This document shows, one piece after another, positions 8,269-17,484 of a stretch of 64,000 nucleotides of DNA; the stretch's first letter is position 1; each line of letters opens with the position of its first letter. The position numbers and the translations under genes are program-made. The stretch spans positions 1,488,001 to 1,552,000 of the forward strand of contig OZ245364.1 in the NCBI GenBank assembly GCA_965226545.1, read 5' to 3'. The notes beneath the pieces were generated by a model, which had not been told where the DNA came from, ran no database searches, and worked only from the letters and a program-made list of their open reading frames with translations. The DNA is from JAHRAW01 sp965226545 (GTDB taxonomy: Bacteria > Pseudomonadota > Gammaproteobacteria > Arenicellales > Poriferihabitantaceae).

Positions 8269-9449
8269 ATGCAACGGTGAAAACGTCGTCGTCAATGCAA
8301 GTGCAATCGAAAGTGCAAGTGCGACCGAGTCCGAAAGTGCAAGTACAGTCACAGTCACTGTCACAGTCGCAACCGTCATCGCCAACCGCGTCAGTTAAAG
8401 TTGTCGGCAACGATAATAAAGTCGTCAACGACAATGATGCACCATTGTTATCGGTGCGCAACCTGCACAAATCATTCGATTTAAGCGGCGGGGTGTTGTC
8501 GCAATGGCGATGGCGACGCGGACGGTTGGCGCGGGTGCGGGCGCGGGTGCAGGCGCTTAATGACGTGAGTTTTTCGGTGCAAGCCGGCGAGGCGTTGTGT
8601 GTGGTTGGCGAAAGCGGTTGCGGCAAAACCACGTTGGGGCGGACGATTATCGGTCTGCAATCGCCGAGCGGCGGCAGCGTGCATTATCGTCGGCGCCGCA
8701 TCGATGAATTGTCGCGCGCGCAAATGTTGCCGTATCGAAAAAAGATGCAGATGATTTTCCAAAACCCGTACGCTTCGCTCAACCCGCGCCGCACGGTGCG
8801 CGCCGCCTTGCTCGAGCCGGTGCAGTTTCATTTTCCGCAATGGTCGGCGCAGGAAAGACGCGACAAAGTTAATGAAGTGATGCATTCAGTCGGCGCCGAC
8901 CCGGCCTGGGGCGCGCGTTATCCGCATGAATTTTCCGGCGGACAACGTCAACGCATCAGCATCGCGCGCGCGTTGATGGTCGACCCCGAATTCATCATCG
9001 CCGATGAACCGGTCTCGGCCTTGGATGTGTCGGTGCAGGCGCAGGTGTTGAATGTATTAATGGCCGCGCGCCAACAGCGCAACTTAACCTATTTGTTCAT
9101 CACGCATGATTTATCGGTGGTGCGTCACTTCGGCACGCGCGTGGCGGTGATGTATCTCGGGCGGATTTGCGAAATCGGCGACGCCGCCGAATTGTTCGCC
9201 AACCCGGCGCATCCGTATACGCGCGCATTATTAAGCGCCGCGCCTTCGTTAACGCGCGGCGCAAAAAAATCCGCGCCGATTAAACTCGAAGGCGAAGTGC
9301 CGACGCCGTTGAATTTGCCAAGCGGCTGCGTGTTTCATCCGCGCTGTCAATACGCCAATCAACAATGCCGCACTGTGGCGCCGGCGTTAACGGCGCTCGA
9401 TAATGGCGTGCAAGCCGCGTGTCATGCATTGGCGGATAAACGCATTTAA
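8265..9449 (+). CDS. ABC transporter ATPase, DppF/OppF type, with low-complexity N-terminal extension
   Basis: Second ATPase of the importer, 394 residues. Walker A GESGCGKT, signature FSGGQRQR, Walker B FIIADEPVSALD and the C-terminal CVFHPRCQYANQQC cluster are all present. It starts at a GTG overlapping the previous stop (GTGA). Residues 1 to about 55 are not part of the fold: they are Q/S/V-rich repeats encoded by AAAGTGCAAGTGC-like and CAGTCACAGTCA-like units, followed by an N/D/V-rich stretch. This resembles the repeat inserts found in other genes here. The ABC domain starts at about LLSVRNLHKSFD. Confidence 0.92.
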   Translation: MNATVKTSSSMQVQSKVQVRPSPKVQVQSQSLSQSQPSSPTASVKVVGNDNKVVNDNDAPLLSVRNLHKSFDLSGGVLSQWRWRRGRLARVRARVQALNDVSFSVQAGEALCVVGESGCGKTTLGRTIIGLQSPSGGSVHYRRRRIDELSRAQMLPYRKKMQMIFQNPYASLNPRRTVRAALLEPVQFHFPQWSAQERRDKVNEVMHSVGADPAWGARYPHEFSGGQRQRISIARALMVDPEFIIADEPVSALDVSVQAQVLNVLMAARQQRNLTYLFITHDLSVVRHFGTRVAVMYLGRICEIGDAAELFANPAHPYTRALLSAAPSLTRGAKKSAPIKLEGEVPTPLNLPSGCVFHPRCQYANQQCRTVAPALTALDNGVQAACHALADKRI

Positions 9450-9571
9450 TGAAGTGCATATTAATGTGCACTTAATTTGCACTTGTAATAGACGAAGTCG
9501 CAAACGGCTTTGTCGATTTAAACTTAAACCGCAATGAACAGTAACCATTCACCCTCGATTCGATTGCACCA

Positions 9572-10378
9572 ATGAACGCCGCCGATGTATCGAACACCGT
9601 GCGCATTGCCGCGGCGGTCGAGTATTGCGGGGCGCGTTATTGCGGTTGGCAGATGCAAAAGGGCGTCGATTCGATTCAGGCGCGGGTCGAGAGCGCGTTG
9701 AGTCGCGTTGCAAATCATGCGGTGCGCGTGGTTGCCGCCGGACGCACCGACACCGGCGTGCATGCGCTTGCGCAAGTGATTCATTTCGACACCCACAGCC
9801 GCCGCGCGATGCATGAATGGCTGCGCGGTGCGAACACTTTTTTGCCGGACGACATCACCGTATTGTGGGTGCGCGAAGTTGACGATGATTTTCACGCGCG
9901 CTTCGGCGCACAACAGCGCAGTTATCGTTATGTGCTGCTCAATCGCGAAGTGGCGCCGGCGGTGTTGCATGGTCGAGTCGCTTGGCATTGCATTGCATTG
10001 GATGAACGCGCGATGCATCAAGCCGCGATGACGCTGCAAGGGCGGCATGATTTTGGCGCGTTTCGCGCGGCCGCTTGTCAAGCCAAAAGCGCGCAACGCG
10101 AAATTCGCCGCATTGCGGTTGCGCGCAGCGGCGATTGGCTTTGGTTGGATGTGGTCGCCGACGGTTTTTTGCATCACATGGTGCGCAACATCGTCGGCAC
10201 GTTGTTGCCGATTGGCGAAGGGCGCGCGACGGTCGATTCGATGGCCGCGGTGCTGGCGTCGCGCAAACGCGAACGCGCCGGCATCACCGCCCAACCGGCC
10301 GGATTGTATTTAACCGGCGTGCACTTCGATGCGCGTTTTGCATTGCCTGCGTCGCCTGCGCCGTGCAAATTTTGGTAG
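9572..10378 (+). CDS. truA: tRNA pseudouridine(38-40) synthase TruA
   Basis: Isomerises uridines 38-40 in the anticodon arm of many tRNAs. The catalytic motif GRTDTGVHA spans residues 57-65 with nucleophile Asp60, exactly the E. coli position. Further family segments are RSYRYVLLNR and GFLHHMVRNIVGTL. The length of 268 residues is normal. It opens the truA-trpF-accD-folC-SPOR-cvpA-purF order conserved in gammaproteobacteria. Confidence 0.96.
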   Translation: MNAADVSNTVRIAAAVEYCGARYCGWQMQKGVDSIQARVESALSRVANHAVRVVAAGRTDTGVHALAQVIHFDTHSRRAMHEWLRGANTFLPDDITVLWVREVDDDFHARFGAQQRSYRYVLLNREVAPAVLHGRVAWHCIALDERAMHQAAMTLQGRHDFGAFRAAACQAKSAQREIRRIAVARSGDWLWLDVVADGFLHHMVRNIVGTLLPIGEGRATVDSMAAVLASRKRERAGITAQPAGLYLTGVHFDARFALPASPAPCKFW

Positions 10379-10545
10379 GCATTCGCGGCGACTCATTTTT
10401 GATGATTGCTTTTTTGATGATTACTTTATAATGGCGCGCGTTATGTCGACGTGCGGTATGATGGGCGTGCGGTATAATCGACACCATTAAATGACACGCT
10501 TGGCGATGGATGAATATCGTTGATGCCGGGCATTCATTAAGTTAA

Positions 10546-11169
10546 ATGCGCACGCGAATTAAAATCTGCGGAATTACCGATGTCGACAACGCTGCGGTCG
10601 CGGCCGCGGCCGGCGCCGATGCGATTGGCTTGGTGTTTCACCGTCCGAGTTCGCGGTTTGTCGAACTCGAACAAGCCGCGCTAATCCGCCGCACGCTTGC
10701 GCCGTTTGTCGCCGGCGTGGCGGTGCTGGTTAATCCGGACGCCGATTGGGTCGACCAAATCATCGCGCAAGTCAATCCGACGCATCTGCAGTTTCACGGC
10801 GCCGAGACGCCGGAATTTTGCGCGTCGTTTAATAAACCCTACATCAAGGCGGTGCCAATCACCGACAAAACCGATTTAGCCGCAGTCGAAACCCGCCATC
10901 GAAATGCACAAGGATTATTGCTCGATACGCACAGCGTCGATGTCGCCGGCGGCAGCGGGCGGACGTTTGATTGGCGCTATGCACAATATGAATCGACGTT
11001 GCCGGTGATGTTGGCCGGCGGCTTAACCGCCGACAATGTGCATTGCGCGTTGTTGCAGGTTGCGCCGTTTGCCGTGGATGTCAGCAGCGGCGTCGAAACC
11101 GACGGACGCAAGGACGCCGATAAAATCCTGCGCTTTTGCCGCGCAGTGCGCCGCCATGATGCGCGCTGA
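10546..11169 (+). CDS. trpF: Phosphoribosylanthranilate isomerase
   Basis: Third step of tryptophan synthesis, an Amadori rearrangement of phosphoribosylanthranilate. It is a stand-alone TIM barrel of 207 residues. The catalytic pair is Cys8 in KICGIT and Asp127 in LLLDTH; the phosphate-binding GGSGRTFDW (135-143) and the DVSSGVET loop are also visible. Two possible -10 boxes (TATAAT at 10427 and 10473) lie in the 167-bp spacer after truA, without clear -35 boxes, so trpF may have its own promoter. Confidence 0.96.
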   Translation: MRTRIKICGITDVDNAAVAAAAGADAIGLVFHRPSSRFVELEQAALIRRTLAPFVAGVAVLVNPDADWVDQIIAQVNPTHLQFHGAETPEFCASFNKPYIKAVPITDKTDLAAVETRHRNAQGLLLDTHSVDVAGGSGRTFDWRYAQYESTLPVMLAGGLTADNVHCALLQVAPFAVDVSSGVETDGRKDADKILRFCRAVRRHDAR

Positions 11170-11425
11170 CTTGTTAAGTTGCGCGTTGTTGTGCGGGGCA
11201 ATTTACTGTTCACTTTTTACCGTTAACTATTCGTTATTAACCATTAATTATTAACCATTATTTCTTAACTATTAAATCTTAATAATTAATTTAATTATTA
11301 ATTTAATTATTAATTTAATTATCAATTGTTAAGTATTAATAATTGTTGGTCACAACCAAGTGACCGCCGCGCATCACTTATCGCCGACGTTCATCGAGCG
11401 TCGGCACAACCTCCGATGAATGCAA
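11170..11425. repeat. Very AT-rich repeat spacer before accD
   Basis: From about 11220 to 11345 the sequence consists of TTAACCATTAATTATTAACC-like words and then four near-identical TTAATTTAATTATTAA steps. It is the most AT-rich stretch of the window and has local dyad symmetry throughout. No gene is seen. Confidence 0.7.
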
Positions 11426-12472
11426 ATGAGTTGGTTTGACAAAATCATCCCGCCCAAAATCAAAACCCGCGCCGGGCTCGATAAGCGCGTGCCTGAGGGC
11501 TTGTGGAATAAATGCACCGGCTGCCAGGCGGTGTTGTATGCGATGGCGTTGCAGCACAGCCTGCAGGTCTGCCCAAAATGCGGACATCACATGCGCATCT
11601 CGGCGCGCATGCGGTTGGCCGGATTTTTGGACGACGGGCAATGCGAATGGCTCTTTGATGCGGTGCGGCCGCTCGATGCATTAAAGTTCCGCGACAGCAA
11701 ACGGTATCGCGACAGGTTAAGCGACGCCAAAAAACGAAGCGGCGCAAGCGAAGCGTTGTTGGTCGCCGCCGGCGAATTGCATGGCGCGAAGGTCGCGGCG
11801 ATGGCGTTCGAATTCGATTTTATGGGCGGGTCGATGGGCGCGGTGGTTGGCGAACGATTTGTGCGCGCCGCCGATTATGCATTGCAGCAACGTCGCCCGT
11901 TGATTTGTTTTTCGACCAGCGGCGGCGCGCGTATGCAAGAGGCGTTGTTTTCGCTGATGCAGATGGCAAAAACCGCCGCCGCACTCAGCCGCCTGCGCGC
12001 CAATGCAATCCCATACATCTCAGTGCTGACCAACCCAACCATGGGCGGCGTGTCGGCGAGTTTGGCGATGTTGGGCGATGTCATCATCGGCGAACCGGGC
12101 GCATTAATCGGCTTTGCCGGGCCGCGCGTGATTGAACAAACCGTGCGCGAAAAACTTCCCGACGGTTTTCAGCGCAGTGAATTTTTATTGGAACACGGCG
12201 CCTTGGATATGATTATCGACCGCCGCGCAATGCGCGACACGATTGCATCACTGCTCGCCAAACTCGGCTTCGCCGGCGCGCATCGCATACCCCAAAGCGC
12301 GCAACCCATCGCGCAACCGGTCACGCAATCGAATGACAGCGCAACGCAATCCATCGAATCATCCGAGGCAGTCGAAGCAAGCGATGCAGTCGATGCAGTC
12401 GCTGCCGACGGTGTTACCGATGCCATCGATGCCATCGATGCCATCGACGCCGACGATGCAGCATCGCGATGA
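11426..12472 (+). CDS. accD: Acetyl-CoA carboxylase carboxyltransferase subunit beta, with Asp/Ala repeat tail
   Basis: Beta half of the carboxyltransferase that makes malonyl-CoA for fatty-acid synthesis. The N-terminus MSWFDKIIPPKIK sets the start at 11426. The zinc ribbon has C30, C33, C49 and C52, and the crotonase-like core includes the oxyanion segment TSGGARMQE and PTMGGVSAS. The catalytic core ends near residue 290. Beyond it a tail of about 55 residues, rich in A, D, V and I, is encoded partly by tandem GATGCCATC steps; this tail is not a normal part of the family and matches the repeat expansions in neighbouring genes. Confidence 0.95.
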   Translation: MSWFDKIIPPKIKTRAGLDKRVPEGLWNKCTGCQAVLYAMALQHSLQVCPKCGHHMRISARMRLAGFLDDGQCEWLFDAVRPLDALKFRDSKRYRDRLSDAKKRSGASEALLVAAGELHGAKVAAMAFEFDFMGGSMGAVVGERFVRAADYALQQRRPLICFSTSGGARMQEALFSLMQMAKTAAALSRLRANAIPYISVLTNPTMGGVSASLAMLGDVIIGEPGALIGFAGPRVIEQTVREKLPDGFQRSEFLLEHGALDMIIDRRAMRDTIASLLAKLGFAGAHRIPQSAQPIAQPVTQSNDSATQSIESSEAVEASDAVDAVAADGVTDAIDAIDAIDADDAASR

Positions 12473-12524
12473 ATGATTCGCCGCGCAGTGCGGCATTAAC
12501 CGTTCATTAACTTAACGCGGCGCG

Positions 12525-14090
12525 ATGAAACCGTTCGCGCGCTATGCGCTGGATGATTGGCTGGCGCACATTCAGGCGCAACATTGGCGCAGCGTCGATA
12601 TGCAATTGGAGCGCGTGGCGCGCGTATGGCGCGTCTTGAACGGTGCGCCGAGCGATTGCACGATTACGATTACCGGCACCAACGGCAAGGGTTCATGCGC
12701 GGCGTTATTGGAGTCGGTGTTGCGCGCCGCCAACTTGCGCGTCGGCGTATACACCTCGCCGCATTTAATGCGTTATAACGAACGCGTGCGCATCGATGGC
12801 GTTGCAGTCGATGATGAATTGTTGTGCGAAACTTTTTTGCAGATTGAACGCGCGCGCGCCGATGTGCCGTTAACGTATTTTGAATTCGGCACCTTGTGTG
12901 CGTTGCGCATCTTCGAACTTTGCCAGGTGCAGGTGGCGGTGTTGGAAGTCGGCATGGGCGGGCGATTGGATGCGGTCAACATCATCGACAACGACATCGC
13001 GCTCATCACTTCGATAGGCATCGACCACACCGCCTGGCTCGGCACAACCCGCGATGCAATCGCCCGCGAAAAAGCCGGCGTATTAAAACCAAATCGCTTG
13101 GCGGTGTGCGCACAACTCGATGCGCCGCCGTGCATCGCGCAAATCGCCGCGGCGCGCAATTGTAAATTGATGTTAAGCGGCGTGGATTATGTGGTGGGTG
13201 GTGACATTATTAACGGGGACGGTGTTGGCGGCGGCAATGTCGACGGCAACAATAAAATTGTCGACGTAGACAATGTTGTCGTCGGCGACAAAGTCGCGGA
13301 CAACAGTAAAGTTGTCGATGTTGCCAATGGTGTCAGCGACGACAAAGTCGGCGGCAACAAAAAAGTTGTCGGCACAGACAAAGTCGACAACAACACGCGC
13401 AATGCGCGCGATAACAATCGCGGTTGCGACAATCCTCATGCGGCGCGCGACGGATTTTGGTGGCGGAGTGATTGCGATGATATTCCGCTGAGTTGGCGGC
13501 GGATTGATGATGTGCAGCCGCCGTTTGGCGGGGCGCGGCAGGCGGGAAATTTGGGCGGCGTGATTGCGGTGTTGGCGTTGTTATCGACGCGTTTGCGATT
13601 GTCGCGCGCGCATCTGCATGCCGGGCTTGGCGCGTTGGCGCAGGCGGGGTTGCCGGGGCGTTGTCAAACCATTCGCTTGTCGAACGGCGTCGAATTGATT
13701 TTGGATGTTGCGCATAATGCCGACGCCGGCGCTGAATTGCGCGCGCATCTCGCCGCCGCGCACAACGACAACACGCGCGCGGTGGTCGGCATGTTGGCGG
13801 ATAAACCGTTTGCGCAATTGGCGGCGCTGTTGCGCGCGCAGATTCATCATTGGCATCTGGCGACGTTGTCGGGCGAACGCGGGCAGGGCGCGGCTGCATT
13901 GCGGCGGCAATTGCGCGACGCCACCGATGCGCGCGCGACTTTGCATGAGTCGCCGTTGGACGCCTATCATTGCGCGGTGCGCGAAGCCGGCGCGGGCGGG
14001 CGAGTGGTGGTGTTCGGTTCTTTTCAGACGGTCGGTGATATAATGCGCCATCTTGCCCAATCCAATGCGCCCGCCGATGCGCGCGGCTGA
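12525..14090 (+). CDS. folC: Bifunctional folylpolyglutamate/dihydrofolate synthase with repeat insert
   Basis: Adds glutamate to folates and makes dihydrofolate. The Mur-ligase P-loop ITGTNGKGS (49-57) and the YTSPHLMRYNERVRI region are clear, as are the C-terminal domain motifs LILDVAHNADA and VVGMLADK. The protein is 521 residues against about 420-430 in relatives. The excess is an N/D/V/G/K-rich insert at about residues 221-305, encoded by 13185-13440, built from GTTGTCG/GACAAAGTCG repeat units like those of the intergenic arrays. Flanking sequence on both sides is normal, so the gene is likely functional with the insert as a surface loop. Confidence 0.95.
   Translation: MKPFARYALDDWLAHIQAQHWRSVDMQLERVARVWRVLNGAPSDCTITITGTNGKGSCAALLESVLRAANLRVGVYTSPHLMRYNERVRIDGVAVDDELLCETFLQIERARADVPLTYFEFGTLCALRIFELCQVQVAVLEVGMGGRLDAVNIIDNDIALITSIGIDHTAWLGTTRDAIAREKAGVLKPNRLAVCAQLDAPPCIAQIAAARNCKLMLSGVDYVVGGDIINGDGVGGGNVDGNNKIVDVDNVVVGDKVADNSKVVDVANGVSDDKVGGNKKVVGTDKVDNNTRNARDNNRGCDNPHAARDGFWWRSDCDDIPLSWRRIDDVQPPFGGARQAGNLGGVIAVLALLSTRLRLSRAHLHAGLGALAQAGLPGRCQTIRLSNGVELILDVAHNADAGAELRAHLAAAHNDNTRAVVGMLADKPFAQLAALLRAQIHHWHLATLSGERGQGAAALRRQLRDATDARATLHESPLDAYHCAVREAGAGGRVVVFGSFQTVGDIMRHLAQSNAPADARG
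13185..13440 (+). repeat. In-frame degenerate repeat insert within folC
   Basis: The stretch has words such as AATGTTGTCGTCGGCGACAA and AAAGTTGTCGATGTTGCC repeating with 3-base periodicity and no stop in frame. It interrupts folC between the central domain and the C-terminal domain. Its wording matches the arrays at 52573-53515 and 58127-58550. Confidence 0.8.
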
Positions 14091-14250
14091 TGCAGTATTG
14101 TTGAATGCGCCGCTTGGTTGGCGATTGCGTGGTTGGTTGTTTTGTGTTGTTGTTAAATTGTTACTTCGTTGCATAGTTGCATCGTTACTTGATTACTTCG
14201 TGGTTTGCGCCGTTTAACTTGGTTAACGTTGTTAACACCGTGACGCTTTC

Positions 14251-14901
14251 GTGACGTCCAAATCCGCCGCGCCCGATTATCAACTTAAACACCGCCTGCT
14301 TGGCGCGGTGTTGTTACTTGGCGCGGGGGTGTTGGTGATACCGCAATTGTTGTCGGAACGGCGAGTCGATTCGAAGACATCGCCGGGCGGTGCATCCTCA
14401 TTGCAACGCAACGGCAATAACAATGCGAACGCGAATACGAATTCGAATTCGAATTCGAATGAATACACCATCCGCTTGCCGGTGAAACCGCGCGCATCGA
14501 AAGACGCGGATAAAACAGTGAAGCCGCAAACCACATCGTCGAATCGCGCGACCACTTCGACGCAAGCCAAAACACAATCCAAGACGCAATCGAAGACACA
14601 ATCGAAGACGCAATCCAATGCGCAAGCCGCGACAAAACCGGCGAAGGTGAATGCGCCGGCTGACGGCGATTGGATTGTCAAAGTCGGCACGTATCGCCAA
14701 CAAAAAAATGTCGTCGCCGTGCTTGGCAAATTGCGCGCCAAAAAATTTCCGGTCAACAGCACGCGTGTGCAGTATCAAGGCAAGGACGCGACCTTAATCT
14801 GGCTGGGTCCCTATCCGCAAAAACGCCGCGCCGCGCAAATCGCCGCGCAGTTAAAAACACTGACCGGCGAACTCGGCATTGTCGCCGACGCCACGCCGTA
14901 A
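14251..14901 (+). CDS. SPOR-domain inner-membrane protein (DedD-like)
   Basis: Single-pass protein, probably a division-site factor that binds denuded glycan through its SPOR domain. It starts at a GTG (14251) with a short cytoplasmic segment, a membrane helix at about residues 15-33, a long low-complexity linker and a C-terminal SPOR domain (about 137-216, WIVKVGTYRQQKNVVAVLGK). The linker contains AN/SN dipeptide runs (from a GAATTC-type microsatellite near 14440-14460) and four TQSK steps. Position between folC and cvpA fits DedD. Confidence 0.85.
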   Translation: MTSKSAAPDYQLKHRLLGAVLLLGAGVLVIPQLLSERRVDSKTSPGGASSLQRNGNNNANANTNSNSNSNEYTIRLPVKPRASKDADKTVKPQTTSSNRATTSTQAKTQSKTQSKTQSKTQSNAQAATKPAKVNAPADGDWIVKVGTYRQQKNVVAVLGKLRAKKFPVNSTRVQYQGKDATLIWLGPYPQKRRAAQIAAQLKTLTGELGIVADATP

Positions 14902-14984
14902 GTGTTGAATCGCTTGCTCAATTACTTGCCGAATTTATTGTCGTGTTGATTGCCGCATACATTAATATGCATGTTAAGCAGTAT

Positions 14985-15100
14985 CGAATTGCGCGCGCGC
15001 AATTGCGCGAATGGCGTTCGAATCGACTTGCGAATCGACTTACGAATCGACTTGTGAGTCAACTTGTAAATCGATGTGCGAATCGACTGGCAAATGATTC
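14985..15100. repeat. 12-bp tandem repeat CGAATCGACTTG
   Basis: In the spacer before cvpA, about seven degenerate copies of CGAATCGACTTG follow one another with a 12-bp period (15017-15095). Copies differ by one to three bases. No gene is seen in the spacer 14902-15141. Confidence 0.75.
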
Positions 15101-15141
15101 GTCGAAATTTATCGTTGAGGTGAACTTAACCGGGTGCAGTT

Positions 15142-15675
15142 ATGTCGTGGATTGATGTGTTGTTTGTCGCGGTGATTTTGGTCTCGCTGGTTGTCGGCGG
15201 GTTGCGCGGGTTTTTGCATGAGGTGACTTCGTTGGCGGCGTGGGGCGCGGCGTTGTGGTTTGCGTTTGTCTATGCGCAGCCGGGTTCGGTGTTGTTGGTC
15301 GAAGTGTTGCCGTTTGATTCATTGCGCGATTCCGAAGCCTTGCGATTGGCGGTTGCATTTACGCTGATATTAATCGGCGTGTTAATCATCGCCTCGTTGC
15401 TCGGGCGATTGTTGTCGCGGATGTTGTTGACCGGCGGATTGAGCGGCGTGGATCGTTCATTGGGAATGTTGTTTGGCGTGGTGCGCGGCGTGTTGATTGT
15501 CACCGTGTGCGTCGTCGCCGGCGAACAATTGCAAATACCGTCGCCGGATGCCTGGTCGCAATCCGAAATCACCCCGCTGTTTTCACCGTTGGCTGACGGC
15601 TTGCGCGCGGTGTTGCCGAATGAAGTCGATGTCGATATGGAATTCGGCGAAGTCGAAATCGAAGGCGAATTCTGA
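15142..15675 (+). CDS. cvpA: CvpA family membrane protein
   Basis: Inner-membrane protein of 177 residues with about four helices, beginning MSWIDVLFVAVILVSLVVGG, the family's N-terminus. In enterobacteria CvpA is needed for colicin V export and contributes to envelope stress resistance; its precise biochemical role is not known. It precedes purF by 50 bp, the conserved arrangement, and probably shares its transcript. The C-terminus is acidic (DVDMEFGEVEIEGEF). Confidence 0.93.
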   Translation: MSWIDVLFVAVILVSLVVGGLRGFLHEVTSLAAWGAALWFAFVYAQPGSVLLVEVLPFDSLRDSEALRLAVAFTLILIGVLIIASLLGRLLSRMLLTGGLSGVDRSLGMLFGVVRGVLIVTVCVVAGEQLQIPSPDAWSQSEITPLFSPLADGLRAVLPNEVDVDMEFGEVEIEGEF

Positions 15676-15725
15676 CGCCGACGATGCGCGCGCAATCCAA
15701 CCGTCGCCGTTAACGGAATGCGCTA

Positions 15726-17276
15726 ATGTGCGGCGTCATCGCCATCGTTGATACGCGCGCGGTTAATCAGTCGTTGTACGACGGCTTAATCATCGAACAA
15801 CATCGCGGGCAGGACGCCGCCGGCATCATCACCTCGGACGGCAACCGCGTTTATTTGCGCAAGGACAACGGCTTGGTGCGCGACGTGTTTCAAGCCAAAC
15901 ACATGCGCCAACTTCAAGGCGCGATGGGGCTTGGGCATGTGCGCTATCCGACCGCCGGTTGCGATTCGCGCGCCGAGGCGCAGCCGTTTTATGTCAACTC
16001 ACCGTTCGGCGTCGCCTTGGCGCACAACGGCAATCTCACCAATGCGCGGCAATTGCGCGAGGAATTGTTTCGCCAGGATTTGCGTCAATTAAACACTTCA
16101 TCGGATTCGGAAATTCTGCTCAATGTGTTTGCGCATGAATTGCGCGAAGCGGTCGGCGCGCGCAACGCGCTTAAACTCAGCGCCAACGCCGATGATGTTT
16201 TTAAGGCGATGCGCGGCGTGTATGCGCGTTGCCGCGGCGCGTTTGCAGCGGTGGTGATGGTGGTTGGCGTCGGCGTGATTGCGTTTCGCGACGCCTGCGG
16301 CATTCGCCCGTTGGTGCATGGCATGCATAAACGCGCGCACATGTTCGCTTCGGAAAGCGTCGCCTTGGATGTGTTGGGCTATGAGTTGCGCGGCGATGTC
16401 GCGCCCGGCGAGGCGGTTTTTGTCGATGTCAACGGCAAACTTCACCGTCAATTATGCGTCGACCAACCGCGTTATGCGCCGTGCATTTTTGAATACGTTT
16501 ATTTGGCGCGACCGGATTCGATACTCAACGGCATCGCGGTGTATCGAACGCGGATGAACATGGGCGTACGACTCGCCCAACGCATCGCGCGCGATTGGCG
16601 CGACCACGACATCGATTCGGTCATCGCCGTGCCCGACACCAGCCGCACCGCGGCGATTGAAATCAGTCGGGTGTTGAAGTTGCCGTGTCGCGAAGGGTTT
16701 ATTAAAAACCGCTACATCGGCCGCACCTTCATCATGCCCGGTCAAGCCGAGCGCAAAAAATCGGTGCGCCATAAACTCAATCCGATAGGCGCGGAGTTTG
16801 CCGGCAAGAATGTGTTGTTGGTCGATGATTCGATTGTGCGCGGCACAACTTCGCGCAAGATTATTCAACTGGCGCGCGAAGCCGGCGCGCGCAAGGTGTA
16901 TTTCGCCTCGGCCGCCCCGCCGGTGCGCCACGCCAATGTCTATGGCATCGATATGCCAAGTTCCGCCGAGTTAATCGCGCACAATCGTAGCGAACAACAA
17001 ATCTGCGCCGAGATTGGCGCGGACAAATTAATTTATCAACACTTGGATGATTTAACCGATTCGGTTGCGCAATGCAATCCGGCGATAGCCGAATTCGACA
17101 CTTCCTGTTTCGACGGCAACTATGTCACCCGCGACATCGACGCCGAATACTTAACGCAAATCGAAAACGAACGCAACGACCGCGCCAAACAACGCGCACA
17201 AAACACGCAACAAAGCGAACTGTTGGATTTGTCGGAGTTGGATGAAATTAAGGATGTCGATGAACGGCGGGGGTGA
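15726..17276 (+). CDS. purF: Amidophosphoribosyltransferase
   Basis: First committed step of purine synthesis: glutamine plus PRPP gives phosphoribosylamine. The N-terminal nucleophile is Cys2 (MCGVIAI), so there is no propeptide. The PRPP-binding loop VLLVDDSIVRGTTS is present in the C-terminal phosphoribosyltransferase domain. The 516-residue length is normal. It is the last plus-strand gene before a convergent manC; no terminator hairpin was identified in the 208-bp spacer. Confidence 0.97.
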   Translation: MCGVIAIVDTRAVNQSLYDGLIIEQHRGQDAAGIITSDGNRVYLRKDNGLVRDVFQAKHMRQLQGAMGLGHVRYPTAGCDSRAEAQPFYVNSPFGVALAHNGNLTNARQLREELFRQDLRQLNTSSDSEILLNVFAHELREAVGARNALKLSANADDVFKAMRGVYARCRGAFAAVVMVVGVGVIAFRDACGIRPLVHGMHKRAHMFASESVALDVLGYELRGDVAPGEAVFVDVNGKLHRQLCVDQPRYAPCIFEYVYLARPDSILNGIAVYRTRMNMGVRLAQRIARDWRDHDIDSVIAVPDTSRTAAIEISRVLKLPCREGFIKNRYIGRTFIMPGQAERKKSVRHKLNPIGAEFAGKNVLLVDDSIVRGTTSRKIIQLAREAGARKVYFASAAPPVRHANVYGIDMPSSAELIAHNRSEQQICAEIGADKLIYQHLDDLTDSVAQCNPAIAEFDTSCFDGNYVTRDIDAEYLTQIENERNDRAKQRAQNTQQSELLDLSELDEIKDVDERRG

Positions 17277-17484
17277 TGCGGGTTGGGGGCGTAACAGTAA
17301 CAGTAACGACAAAGTTAACGTTACATTGACAATGTTGTCGACGTAGGCAAAGTCAGTGACGACAGTACAACAGTGACCGTGTCGATGATGACGATGAAGA
17401 TGCCGTCAATGACGGTAATAACACAACTATAAAAAGTGCATAAACTTTATAAACTGCAACACCACCGTCGCTGCGATTGCAGTG
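17277..17484. repeat. Convergent spacer with GTAACA and GACGA repeats
   Basis: The spacer between purF and manC holds short repeats (GTAACAGTAACAGTAACGAC, GTCGATGATGACGATGAAGA). It again has the GTTGTCGACGTAGGCAAAGT wording of the repeat family. No gene or clear terminator is seen. Confidence 0.45.
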
